NCBI GenBank assembly: GCA_030603445.1
Contig: JAUVXU010000003.1
Coordinates: 67,739 to 131,738, forward strand
Direction of reading: 5' to 3'
From: Methanomicrobia archaeon
GTDB lineage: Archaea; Methanobacteriota_B; Thermococci; Methanofastidiosales; NM3
Length of the DNA: 64,000 bases
A program made the translations under genes and the position numbers. The notes beneath the pieces are model-generated. The model saw nothing but the letters and a program-made list of their open reading frames with translations. It made no database searches and was not told the DNA's origin. Positions 34,218-42,179 of this stretch are shown piece after piece (within the stretch, counting starts at the first letter, position 1; every line of letters starts with the position of its first letter).

Positions 34218-36554
34218 ATGATAATCTATGATTGCGATTATATTGCTATGGGGGAAAAAACCGTAGTTAGGCTGTATATAAGGGAAGGGGATTCTACCAA
34301 GATTATCTATGATGACTCGCATGAACCCTACATATATGCCGAGGCGCTTGACCCAGATGCATCTGCAAAAATAACTGATCTTATCAAGGTATCGAACGAA
34401 AAAGTAGTACAGGTAGTTCGCGTTGAGGATGTCAAGAGAGTCTACCAGAACAAAGAGCGTGATTTCCTAAAGATATTTTTCCGATATCCTTTCGACGTGC
34501 CAGAACTAAGAGATGAAATCTCCAAATACGCAAAGATATTTGAATATGATATACCTTATGTCCGCCGCTATCTGCTTGACAAGAGCATTCCTATCCTAAC
34601 ACCTGTGGATGTGCATACCGAGGAGCGTGACAAAAAAGAATACTTTATCGATGCAGTAAAAACGACAGCAGAAGAACCTCAACTAAGGGTTATGAGCTTA
34701 GATATAGAGACATACTGCGTTAACAAAGGCATGCCTGATGCAAAAAAGGACCCCATCATAATGATATCTGTTGCCATTGGTACTGATTCCAAAGTATTTT
34801 GCTGGAAAAAGAGTGACAATGCTGAAGTGTTCAAAGACGAGAAATCTATGATGGAGGGATTCCTTGCATATCTGGATGAATTCTCCCCACAGGTAATTGT
34901 AACTTACAATGGTGACAACTTCGACTTTCCCTATATCAAGAAGCGAGGCAGTATGCACGGGATATCACACCCATTTATAACACATATGAAGATACAGGGA
35001 AGGGGACAGCATAATAGAACAGAGGTTCCAGGAATGGTACATATTGACCTGTTCCCCATCGTGAGAAAGAACATCAATTTGTCCAGATACAAATTAGAAA
35101 ATGTATACAAGGAGTACCTTGGAAAAGATAAGAGTGACATAGAAGGTTCAAAGATATGGCAATATTGGGATGATCCCTCCCTTCTTGATGAACTGGTGCT
35201 CTACTCAAAAGAAGATGCCGTTGCAACATACGAAATAGGCGAACAGATGCTTCCTCTTGCATACGAACTAACAAAGATAGTTAACCAACGTCCATTTGAC
35301 GTTTCACGTGCCTCATCATCATCGCTTGTAGAGTGGCTGCTCATAAGACAATGCCATGAGAATGGGGAGCTTATCCCAAATCCACCCTCATCAGAAGCCC
35401 TCAAATCACGATACAGACAAACATATGAAGGTGCGTATGTCGTAGAACCTATACGTGGCATCCATGACAACATATTCTACTTTGATTTTCGTTCACTATA
35501 TCCATCAATAATAATAAGCCACAACATCGACCCCAATACTATTGATTGTGACTGTTGCGTTGATAACATATCCCCCACAGGGCATTGTTTTTGTAAGAAA
35601 CGGGAAGGGTTCATTCCCTCAATATTAGAGGACCTCCTTAAGTGGCGCATGAGAATAAAAGAAAAGATGAAAGGAAAGACGGGACTAGCTTATAAATCCC
35701 TTTACGGCCAGCAGTGGGCGCTTAAGATACTTGCAAACTCATTTTACGGTTATCTGGGATATCCAAGGTCAAGGTGGTATTCCAAGGAATCAGCAGAATC
35801 AATAACAGCATGGGGGCGCAAGTACATCAACAGTGTCATCGATGCTGCAAAGGAACGCGGATTTGACGTGGTGTATGGGGACACGGACTCGTTGTTTGTG
35901 CGTACTCCAGTAAAAGATGAGGATAAAGCAAGATTATTCTTAGATGAGATCAACACATCGCTTCCAGGAAGCATGGAACTTGAACTGGAGGGATTTTACA
36001 AGCGCGGTGTCTTTGTCACTAAGAAAAAGTACGCACTAATAGATGAGGATAATAAGATTATCACAAAAGGGCTAGAAGTTGTCCGCAGAGACTGGACAGG
36101 CATAGCTAAAAAGACGCAAGAAGCTGTTATCTCCAAAATATTAAAGGAAGGAGACATCAAGGGAGCAATTGATCTGGTACAAAATGTCACAAGGGACATC
36201 AAGGAAAACAAAGTCCCTGTAGAGGATTTAGTGATAAATACACAAATCACAATGCCATTATCCCAATACAAAGCCATAGGGCCCCATGTAAAGATAGCCA
36301 AAGAGCTAAAGGAGAAAGGAGAGGACGTGCGTGTCGGGACCATAGTATCGTATCTTGTTTTAAAGGGGAGCGGCCTTATCAGGGATAAGGTAATTCCAGT
36401 AAGCGAATACAAAGGGGGGGCATTAGACACAAACTACTATATCAAGAATCAAGTGCTTCCTGCAGTTAAGCGCATCTTAGAACCTCTTGGGTACAAAGAA
36501 GATGATATGGAATATAACAAAAGCAAGCAAGCAAGCCTAGAGAAATGGTTTTAA
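34218..36554 (+). CDS. polB: DNA polymerase family B
   Basis: 778 residues, the standard archaeal replicative/repair PolB size, without inteins. Exonuclease motif I LDIETY (~160), motif II YNGDNFDFPYIKKR and motif III YSKEDAVATYE. Polymerase motifs: FDFRSLYPSIIISHNI (A), KILANSFYGYLGY (B), VYGDTDSLFV (C). The protein ends in QASLEKWF, a PIP box for PCNA. Residues near the N-terminus correspond to the uracil-sensing domain, but I cannot confirm the pocket. TATA inside the palindrome upstream suits a leaderless start. The preQ0 operon begins 30 nt downstream. Confidence 0.98.
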   Translation: MIIYDCDYIAMGEKTVVRLYIREGDSTKIIYDDSHEPYIYAEALDPDASAKITDLIKVSNEKVVQVVRVEDVKRVYQNKERDFLKIFFRYPFDVPELRDEISKYAKIFEYDIPYVRRYLLDKSIPILTPVDVHTEERDKKEYFIDAVKTTAEEPQLRVMSLDIETYCVNKGMPDAKKDPIIMISVAIGTDSKVFCWKKSDNAEVFKDEKSMMEGFLAYLDEFSPQVIVTYNGDNFDFPYIKKRGSMHGISHPFITHMKIQGRGQHNRTEVPGMVHIDLFPIVRKNINLSRYKLENVYKEYLGKDKSDIEGSKIWQYWDDPSLLDELVLYSKEDAVATYEIGEQMLPLAYELTKIVNQRPFDVSRASSSSLVEWLLIRQCHENGELIPNPPSSEALKSRYRQTYEGAYVVEPIRGIHDNIFYFDFRSLYPSIIISHNIDPNTIDCDCCVDNISPTGHCFCKKREGFIPSILEDLLKWRMRIKEKMKGKTGLAYKSLYGQQWALKILANSFYGYLGYPRSRWYSKESAESITAWGRKYINSVIDAAKERGFDVVYGDTDSLFVRTPVKDEDKARLFLDEINTSLPGSMELELEGFYKRGVFVTKKKYALIDEDNKIITKGLEVVRRDWTGIAKKTQEAVISKILKEGDIKGAIDLVQNVTRDIKENKVPVEDLVINTQITMPLSQYKAIGPHVKIAKELKEKGEDVRVGTIVSYLVLKGSGLIRDKVIPVSEYKGGALDTNYYIKNQVLPAVKRILEPLGYKEDDMEYNKSKQASLEKWF

Positions 36555-36584
36555 ATTTAGGGTAATGGGTCAGAGGAGATTAAA

Positions 36585-36929
36585 ATGATTAACAAACATA
36601 TATATTGGAGAGGTGAACTCTCAGCAGCGCATAGCCTGAAGCTTCCATATGAATCAAAATGCGCCGCACTTCATGGCCACAACTATCTTGTAGAGGTGTG
36701 GGCTTATGGAGAGGTAAACGAGAGCGGAATTATTATAGATTTTACTGATATAAAAAAGACAATAAAAAGATATGATCACATCAATCTAAACGATATGCTA
36801 GAGCAACCGACCGCAGAAAATCTCGCAACAAAGCTAATTGAAGATATCAAACGCCCAACGCTTACCAAGCTTCGAATACGCATATGGGAAGATAGGGACA
36901 GCTACGCGGAAGTCGAGTGGAAATCATGA
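36585..36929 (+). CDS. queD: 6-carboxytetrahydropterin synthase
   Basis: 114 residues. It converts dihydroneopterin triphosphate to 6-carboxytetrahydropterin in preQ0 synthesis. Zinc histidines lie in LSAAHSLK and LHGHNYLVEV, the catalytic Cys in KCAALHGH, and the later active-site segment is YDHINLNDMLEQPTAENLA. Start ATG follows an AGGAG-like GAGGAGA stretch. It heads the compact operon queD-queE-queC-folE; its TGA overlaps the queE ATG (ATGA). Confidence 0.95.
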   Translation: MINKHIYWRGELSAAHSLKLPYESKCAALHGHNYLVEVWAYGEVNESGIIIDFTDIKKTIKRYDHINLNDMLEQPTAENLATKLIEDIKRPTLTKLRIRIWEDRDSYAEVEWKS

Positions 36930-37531
36930 ATGTAAGTGAGATATTTGAAAGCATACAGGGCGAAGGGGCCCTCATGGGAAAACCTATGCTGTTCATACGC
37001 CTATCTGGATGTAATTTATCATGTACATGGTGCGATACCCCATACGCACAAGAAAAAGGCAGTGACATGACTGCTGAAGAAGTAGCTGGCACCATCAGAA
37101 AAAGCAAATTGAGCCATGTCTGTTGGACTGGAGGAGAGCCACTGCTGCAAAAGAGCTCTATAGAAAAAGTTGTGCAAAACACCAAGGACAAAACGCATTG
37201 CCTAGAAACAAATGGTACAATAGAAATCCCAGATGATGTGTTTGATGTTATCACTGTGTCGCCAAAGGACCTTTCAAAGGCACCAATTATTGGGGCAGAT
37301 GTATACAAGTTCGTTGTTGGTGACCCCCTGCCTGAAAGCATTTCCGAGGTAGTATCGTATGTGCAGGAACACAACATTCCTGCAGAGAAGGTCTATTTGC
37401 AGCCGCTCTGCTCCACTTCAAAAGAGGCACGATATATGTCTGCAATAATATGGAAAGCTTGCGTGAAACACAGTTTTGCGCTTTCTCCCCGCTTGCATAC
37501 TATGATTTTTGATAACAGGAGGGGGGTTTAG
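36926..37531 (+). CDS. queE: 7-carboxy-7-deazaguanine synthase (radical SAM)
   Basis: 201 residues. It rearranges 6-carboxytetrahydropterin to 7-carboxy-7-deazaguanine. The cluster motif CNLSCTWCDTPYA (Cx3Cx2C) is the standard radical-SAM motif. FESIQGEGALMGKPMLFIRLSGCNL is the family's N-terminus, and VCWTGGEPLLQ gives the GGEP SAM motif. The ATG overlapping the queD stop is chosen over a GTG three codons upstream. It overlaps queC by one base. Confidence 0.95.
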   Translation: MNVSEIFESIQGEGALMGKPMLFIRLSGCNLSCTWCDTPYAQEKGSDMTAEEVAGTIRKSKLSHVCWTGGEPLLQKSSIEKVVQNTKDKTHCLETNGTIEIPDDVFDVITVSPKDLSKAPIIGADVYKFVVGDPLPESISEVVSYVQEHNIPAEKVYLQPLCSTSKEARYMSAIIWKACVKHSFALSPRLHTMIFDNRRGV

Positions 37532-38181
37532 TGGATGATGACTGCATAATTATACTAAGCGGCGGGCTTGACAGCACGGTGCTTGCCTACCATGTGCTTG
37601 ATAAAGGGCTTCGCCCCCTGCTTTTAACATTTGATTATGGGCAAAAACATACAAAAGAGATTGCCATGGCAAAACAAACTGCAGAGGTGTTAAATCTTAG
37701 GCACCTTGTGATAAGACTGCCCCTAAATGAGATCTTTAAGTACAGCTCCCTGTTAAAGGGTGGTTCTGACATTCCCGAAGGGCGCTACACTAAAGAGTCG
37801 CAAAGAAGCACAGTGGTCCCAAACAGGAACATGATACTCCTTGCAGTCGCTGCCGGTGTTGCGGAGGATAGGGGAATTTCAAAATTATACTACGGTGCGC
37901 ACAGCAACGATCGCGCCATATATCCTGACTGCAGGCCGGAATTCATAGATGCAGTAAGCGAAGCTACAAAAAAGGGGACGTACAACAACGTAGAGATAAT
38001 AGCTCCTTTCAAAGAGTGTACGAAAGCAGAGGTAGTAAAGGAGGGTGTGCGATTAGATGTACCCTTCAAGAACACATGGAGTTGCTACAAAGGAGAGAAA
38101 ACCCCCTGTGGGAAGTGCGGTACATGTGTTGAGAGAAAAGAGGCATTCAAGCTCGCAGGAGCTAAGGATCCAGGTGATTAA
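37531..38181 (+). CDS. queC: 7-cyano-7-deazaguanine (preQ0) synthase
   Basis: 216 residues. It forms the nitrile preQ0 with ATP and ammonia. The PP-loop is ILSGGLDSTVLAY. Later: LTFDYGQKHTKEI, TVVPNRNMILLAVAAGVAE, GAHSNDRAIYPDCRPEF, and a zinc site WSCYKGEKTPCGKCGTCVERKEAF with four cysteines. GTG start, sharing one base with the queE stop (TAGTG). In archaea preQ0 is inserted at tRNA position 15 and turned into archaeosine; the insertion enzyme (arcTGT) is not in the window. Confidence 0.96.
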   Translation: MDDDCIIILSGGLDSTVLAYHVLDKGLRPLLLTFDYGQKHTKEIAMAKQTAEVLNLRHLVIRLPLNEIFKYSSLLKGGSDIPEGRYTKESQRSTVVPNRNMILLAVAAGVAEDRGISKLYYGAHSNDRAIYPDCRPEFIDAVSEATKKGTYNNVEIIAPFKECTKAEVVKEGVRLDVPFKNTWSCYKGEKTPCGKCGTCVERKEAFKLAGAKDPGD

Positions 38182-38183
38182 GA

Positions 38184-38717
38184 ATGGAAGATAGCATTAG
38201 AGAAGTAATGAGCAAAATGAGGGAAAAATACGGATTTTTCAATGATGAGGAAATAGAGAACACCCCAAAGAGAATAGAGAAATTCTTTGAAGAGTGGGCA
38301 AGAAATAGGGAGTACAAGTTCACCGTATTTGAAAATGAGGAAGGATACGACCAGATGGTCATACTAAAAGTGCCCAACTTTTACTCCATGTGTTCCCATC
38401 ATCTGTTGCCTTTCTTTGGTGAAGTGGCAATAGGTTATATCCCTGGCAAGAAGATATGCGGCATATCAAAACTTGCAAGGCTTGTGAAAAAATATGCATC
38501 ACAGCCGCAACTGCAGGAAAACATGACCCAGCAGATACTCAATGGATTGAAAAGAGACCTTGACACAGAAGACGTAATGATCGTAGTGAAGGCCAGGCAT
38601 CTTTGCATGGAGATAAGAGGAGTAAAAGCACAAAAACCCCTTATGATCACCTCGGCCATATCTGGCGTCTTTAAAAATCAAGAACCACGCGAGGAGTTTA
38701 TGCGCCTCATAGAATAG
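38184..38717 (+). CDS. folE: GTP cyclohydrolase I, FolE type
   Basis: 177 residues. First step of the pathway: GTP to 7,8-dihydroneopterin triphosphate. Zinc/catalytic residues are in MCSHHLLPFFGE and ARHLCMEIRG, and the family core GYIPGKKICGISKLARLVKKYASQPQLQE is intact. This is the FolE1 form common in bacteria; many archaea use MptA or other cyclohydrolases instead. The N-terminal region is short. The start is 2 nt after the queC stop, completing a four-gene preQ0 operon in one transcription unit. Confidence 0.95.
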   Translation: MEDSIREVMSKMREKYGFFNDEEIENTPKRIEKFFEEWARNREYKFTVFENEEGYDQMVILKVPNFYSMCSHHLLPFFGEVAIGYIPGKKICGISKLARLVKKYASQPQLQENMTQQILNGLKRDLDTEDVMIVVKARHLCMEIRGVKAQKPLMITSAISGVFKNQEPREEFMRLIE

Positions 38718-38746
38718 ATGGGATAGCCCTAAAACTATCTACAGAA

Positions 38747-39409
38747 TCATCCTGTCAAGTACGCCCTCTTTGCAAATATGTTGTAAAGTGCTGCTTGTGG
38801 AATGTTGCCAGTGACTTTATCCTTGACAATAAGTGTCGTCACAAGCCCATCAGAAGATTTAGTAAAAAGCATGTCATGTCCTATACAAAGGCCTATTAAG
38901 ACGTTTATCTCCGTCCCTAACTTGTTTAGTATCTCAGCTTGCGTTATTGGGTTGCATGAAGCTTCAAATGTATCAGGGCCGCGTATCTTAACATCTTTTG
39001 GTATCCCTACCTCTGATTTGTCTATTCCGCCGCATTTGCAAAGCACGGCATCAACTTCAAGACCGAAAGAATCGAATATAGATCCTATTGCAGCAGCCTC
39101 GTTGCTTACCGACTTGCAAAAGGCAAGGCCTATATGCGTCTTCCCTGTCTCTTTTGCATATTCTACTATTTCACGTATCCTAGGATAACATGGTGCATTC
39201 TTGTCATTGATCTTGCAAAATCCCTCTTTCTCGACCCTAGCTGCAGGCACGTTTAGGTTTTTGACATCCTCAGAAAGGCTCACATCCCTGGCCTTCTCAA
39301 AAGTTGAGGGAAATAATATCATAGGGCAGTCTTGCGGAGCTTTATCTTTATCCCAGCTTCCGGCAAAGCAGAAGTAGCCTGGACATTTGTCACATCTAAC
39401 TGTACTCAT
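38747..39409 (-). CDS. DUF1847 family metal-binding protein
   Basis: 220 residues. The N-terminal cysteine cluster (VRCDKCPGYFCFAG...DCPM), ENCAPCYP-like NAPCYPRIREIVEYAK, and further Cys in VLCKCGGID, ASCNPITQAEIL and LIGLCIGHDMLF match DUF1847, a family in anaerobic bacteria and archaea with no proven function. The many cysteines suggest Fe-S or zinc binding. Convergent to folE with about 30 bp between. An inverted repeat surrounds its predicted TATA box. Confidence 0.88.
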   Translation of the reverse strand: MSTVRCDKCPGYFCFAGSWDKDKAPQDCPMILFPSTFEKARDVSLSEDVKNLNVPAARVEKEGFCKINDKNAPCYPRIREIVEYAKETGKTHIGLAFCKSVSNEAAAIGSIFDSFGLEVDAVLCKCGGIDKSEVGIPKDVKIRGPDTFEASCNPITQAEILNKLGTEINVLIGLCIGHDMLFTKSSDGLVTTLIVKDKVTGNIPQAALYNIFAKRAYLTG

Positions 39410-39761
39410 AGTTTCACTTCCACATCAAAAAATGAATCAGGTATAATAAATATACCGGTGTAGATTATTCCTCTTCTGGCGAAAGAGTGCTTGTAACTGT
39501 CATCTCTTTTGAGTATGTTGGATAATCAGATTCATGATATTTTAGCTATTACAGGAGGTCTTCTCGCTGTAATTTAAGATAAATTGTCTAGATAAATGAA
39601 ACTATTTTTGTGAAAAATTTTTTTATATTTTCTAACTTTCAACGTATGCCATTATTAAACTGTAGAAAAAGTAAAGTTTGATTCTAGCTAGATGTTTGTG
39701 TTAAAAAAAAATTAAAAAAGAAAAAATATTAGATATAATTAGTACTTCTTATAAGATACAA
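39410..39761. other. Intergenic spacer with short repeats
   Basis: It contains the DUF1847 promoter, A/T-rich runs and no gene I can support. A short open frame on the minus strand (about 26 codons ending near 39466) has no start or ribosome site to back it. Confidence 0.45.
39440..39456. promoter_or_regulatory. Inverted repeat around the DUF1847 TATA box
   Basis: GGTATA-ATAAA-TATACC, 6-bp arms with a 5-nt spacer, about 31-47 nt upstream of the DUF1847 start. The TATA-like core lies inside, so a bound dimer would block TBP. Regulatory role inferred. Confidence 0.45.
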
Positions 39762-39774
39762 TTAGTACTTCTTA
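39737..39774. repeat. Short direct repeat at the 3' end of the CxxC microprotein gene
   Basis: AATTAGTACTTCTTA occurs at 39737-39751 and 39760-39774. The right copy includes the stop codon and last codons of the microprotein gene; the left copy looks like a duplication of that end. Confidence 0.7.
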
Positions 39775-39923
39775 TGTTTCTGGTAACAGTCCCGACAATA
39801 TACAGGTCTGCCTTCCGCTGGTACGAAAGGTACTTCGCACTCTTCGCCACAATCTGCGCAGGTTGCCTTGTGCATTTCGCGTGGCCCAAAACTTCGTCTA
39901 TTGCTTCGATCATTGAATCCCAT
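39762..39923 (-). CDS. CxxC-x17-CxxC zinc-ribbon microprotein (53 aa)
   Basis: A small gene easily missed by length cut-offs. It encodes MGFNDRSNRRSFGPREMHKA followed by a zinc ribbon: CADCGEEC, EVPFVPAEGRPVYCRDCY, QKHKKY. The spacing matches the small CxxC-x17-CxxC family abundant in archaea and some bacteria, with its hallmark EVPFxPxxGRPVYC. Function is not established; RNA or nucleotide-associated roles have been guessed from the basic N-terminus. GAGGTGA lies 9 nt before the ATG. A TATA-like GATTTAAAAAGC (minus strand, about 40050-40061) would give an unusually long leader of roughly 100 nt. Confidence 0.9.
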   Translation of the reverse strand: MGFNDRSNRRSFGPREMHKATCADCGEECEVPFVPAEGRPVYCRDCYQKHKKY

Positions 39924-40339
39924 GGATAATTCACCTCACTTCAAGTTTTCCCATATCAAATCTCACGGAAATACTCAAGAATTACAACAATCTAAAGCAA
40001 TTCTCCCTGTATTATCTATGGGTATGACCAGATTTATTAGGTTAATGCTTTTTAAATCTTTCGGCCAAAGACAAGTTCAAGATATTTGAAATAAACAGTT
40101 TATAGCCTTCTTACTGATAAATAAAGGGGTATTTATCAATGAAAATATAATTTTCAGTTTTATAATCTGACTTTAACACTTGTTTGAACTACTTCAATTC
40201 TTTTTTATGATTTTACTCTTTATTAGCCATTCTTTATCATAAAAGTATCTTCGTTACTGAACACTGTTCCTTACCTTAAGTTCGTTTTCCTTTTAAAGGG
40301 ATGAATCTACCTATATGTATAACTTATGAGCTGAACCTT
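39924..40339. other. Divergent spacer between the microprotein and DUF1102 genes
   Basis: It holds the likely long leader and promoter of the microprotein gene (minus strand) and, at 40285-40320, TATA-like sequences (CCTTTTAAAGG; TATATGTATAAC) for the plus-strand gene. No gene is seen. Confidence 0.5.
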
Positions 40340-40813
40340 ATGAGAAAGATACTACTCGCATTCCTCATACTCCCCCTCATACTGGGAATTACGGCAACAG
40401 GTGCCTTTACATCCGTATCGGCGGACAGGGTTGCGAATATAACAGTAGCAGACGATACAAATGCACTTCTAGCATTAACACCTTACAATGGGCCCAATGG
40501 AGCATATTTTGTTGACACTAACAATGATGGTGCGTATGAATTAAGGGTAGGCAATGCCGCCACTGGACTTAACGTAGACTCCACCATTATTATAGAGAAC
40601 ATATTTGCCATAACAAACAATGGCACGCAAACTGTCACTGTAACTTTAACGGACATAGGTGCATATAACGACCGAACAGACTTTGGGATAGTGGAAAATG
40701 GAGTAAGTCTAGGCGTAGGCCAGAGTGTTGTAGTATCACTACGCATCAATACAAATGGACTTAAAGAAGGAACGGAGCTGCTAGACTCCATCCTCATAAA
40801 AGCAGAAAAATAA
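40340..40813 (+). CDS. DUF1102 / SipW-type secreted beta-sandwich protein
   Basis: 157 residues. The signal peptide MRKILLAFLILPLILGITAT is followed by GAFTSVSADRVANITVADDTNALLAL, the characteristic archaeal DUF1102 start that resembles camelysin/TasA substrates of the SipW signal peptidase. The rest alternates beta strands (STIIIENIFAITNNGTQTVTVTL; GVGQSVVVSLRINTNG), giving a surface or fibre-forming sandwich. The start at MRKI is chosen to fit the signal peptide; an ATG 13 codons upstream would add a non-signal segment. No SipW-like peptidase gene is adjacent. The receiver gene follows after 13 nt. Confidence 0.82.
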   Translation: MRKILLAFLILPLILGITATGAFTSVSADRVANITVADDTNALLALTPYNGPNGAYFVDTNNDGAYELRVGNAATGLNVDSTIIIENIFAITNNGTQTVTVTLTDIGAYNDRTDFGIVENGVSLGVGQSVVVSLRINTNGLKEGTELLDSILIKAEK

Positions 40814-40826
40814 TGAGGAATAAGAC

Positions 40827-41237
40827 ATGATTTCATGCGGAATTGTATCCGTGGAAGATAACAAGACCGATGCACTAGTTATTAAACGTACTTTAAAGCA
40901 ATTAACTCATGAAAACGTTACTATCCTAAAAGATGGAAAAGAGGCACTTAATTTTTTCAATGACAGCACAAAAACACCGTGCCTAATAATGCTTGATATC
41001 AATCTGCCACTATACAACGGATTAGAACTCTTGGAAAAAATCCGCAATATAGAACACCTGCGCTATACCCCAATTATTATCTTCTCCTCATCGCACCTGG
41101 ATGAAGAAATAAAAGAAGCGTACAAACTCGGTGCAAACTGCTATGTTGCAAAACCAAGTTCTCATGAAAAACTCGAAGACTCTATCAAAGAGATATATAA
41201 GTTCTGGTTTAATATAGCAAAAATCACGAACAACTAA
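40827..41237 (+). CDS. Single-domain response regulator (CheY-like receiver)
   Basis: 136 residues. Acidic pocket E10/D11 (SVEDN), phospho-acceptor D57 (MLDINLP), Ser pocket (IIFSSSH, 87-89) and K109 (AKPS) are all present, so it should be phosphorylatable. The length and C-terminal helix resemble Rcp1-type stand-alone receivers. There is no output domain and no histidine kinase in the window. It may be cotranscribed with the DUF1102 secreted protein upstream. Confidence 0.92.
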   Translation: MISCGIVSVEDNKTDALVIKRTLKQLTHENVTILKDGKEALNFFNDSTKTPCLIMLDINLPLYNGLELLEKIRNIEHLRYTPIIIFSSSHLDEEIKEAYKLGANCYVAKPSSHEKLEDSIKEIYKFWFNIAKITNN

Positions 41238-41342
41238 CGATTGTTACTAAAAATACACCAATTATTTCCCCTTATTATTATAATGCACCAAAAACCAAAC
41301 AATTAATAAGAATGAATATACTAAATAAATAAGGGTGTACAA

Positions 41343-41546
41343 GTGGAGGAAAATGAATTAGATGCCAAGGAGAAGAAAATGTTTCTCCTAACTCCTGATG
41401 GAGCATTGAAAAATGTGACTTCTCAAGCCAAGATTACACGTTCACTCCTTAATTCGCCTTCCATCGACAAGGAAGAATTTCTAAATGTTCTTGAAAATTT
41501 GATTAAGGAACTTGAGGAAGAACTATCTAAAAATCCTCAGAAATAG
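41343..41546 (+). CDS. Hypothetical charged protein, 67 aa
   Basis: Not recognised. GTG start with weak upstream GGGTG. A short strand-like opening (KKMFLLTPDGALKNVTSQAKI) is followed by a charged amphipathic helix (KEEFLNVLENLIKELEEELSK), which suggests a small dimeric or partner-binding protein. It lies just outside the left end of the integrated element. Codon use is like the host genes. Confidence 0.5.
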   Translation: MEENELDAKEKKMFLLTPDGALKNVTSQAKITRSLLNSPSIDKEEFLNVLENLIKELEEELSKNPQK

Positions 41547-41681
41547 GCAGGCACGCACATTATAAAACACAGATCCACAACCCCAAGTGGAGTGAACATT
41601 TCTCTTGTGTCGAATTAGATTTTTTTTATGATATAATGGATAATTAATGGGGAAGATAGGAAATACAGCTTTTGCCTAAAT

Positions 41682-41749
41682 AAAAGAAAGTAATGGCGCC
41701 GAGGTAGGGATTTGAACCCTAGCTCCCCGGAGGGGAACTGGCTCTCAAG
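41682..41749. repeat. Left attachment site (att): displaced 3' part of tRNA-Ser
   Basis: 68 bp identical to 44975-45042. It contains the last 56 nt of tRNA-Ser(UGA), from the anticodon loop through CCA (minus strand), plus 12 bp downstream. The identity stops abruptly at the anticodon arm and the 5' half of the tRNA is missing, so this is a tRNA fragment left by integration and not a gene. Confidence 0.92.
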
Positions 41750-42179
41750 ACCCTCCTAGGGGTATTCTTCCTCGCCCATGCCATTCCACTGATTCGGTTT
41801 TGTACTCCTTACTAACGGAGAACTAATATTTAATATTTTACGAAATTGGCCTTTCGCCATTGCACAATGTATCCGTGGACACTTGTATAAATAACCCTTT
41901 GCACACATATCTAAACAAACATTGGTCCTTCCAATGTTCTTCCTCCTACAGGGCCCCGGGCCCACCTTTTCAGAGGGTGACTATGACAAAGGAAAAGATA
42001 CTGTCCGCGTGCTGGCTGCTCGTCATGTCGCAAGAATAGTGATGATTATTTTTCATATAATTGATTAATTATATGATTTAATTCAAAATAATTCCAATAG
42101 TATGAATATTAATCAAAAATATAGTAATATCAGGCGGTATGTTTATATCTAGGTATTGCGATATTGTTCCAGTGATACC
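41750..42179. other. Left end of the element, no gene seen
   Basis: Mixed composition. It includes two GGGCCC blocks separated by one base (41951-41963) and an 18-codon frame after GGGTGA (41983-42039) that looks like a gene relic. Frames on the minus strand here lack start signals and family resemblance. A TATA box GTTTATAT (about 42139-42146) serves the next gene. Confidence 0.5.

Noticed and set aside
39749-39934. A 61-codon minus-strand frame over the CxxC microprotein gene
   Set aside because: It is out of frame with the clear zinc-ribbon coding sequence at 39762-39923 and has no family resemblance.
41694-41760. A second tRNA-Ser gene at the left element end
   Set aside because: Only the 3' 56 nt are present; the 5' half, including the acceptor 5' strand and D-arm, is missing. 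It is an att fragment.
41951-41963. GGGCCC-C-GGGCCC as an origin or resolution site
   Set aside because: Striking in AT-rich DNA, but a single occurrence with no associated gene or further repeats.
41756-41965. Minus-strand 69-codon frame at the left end of the element
   Set aside because: No ribosome site, no TATA box and composition unlike a protein gene.
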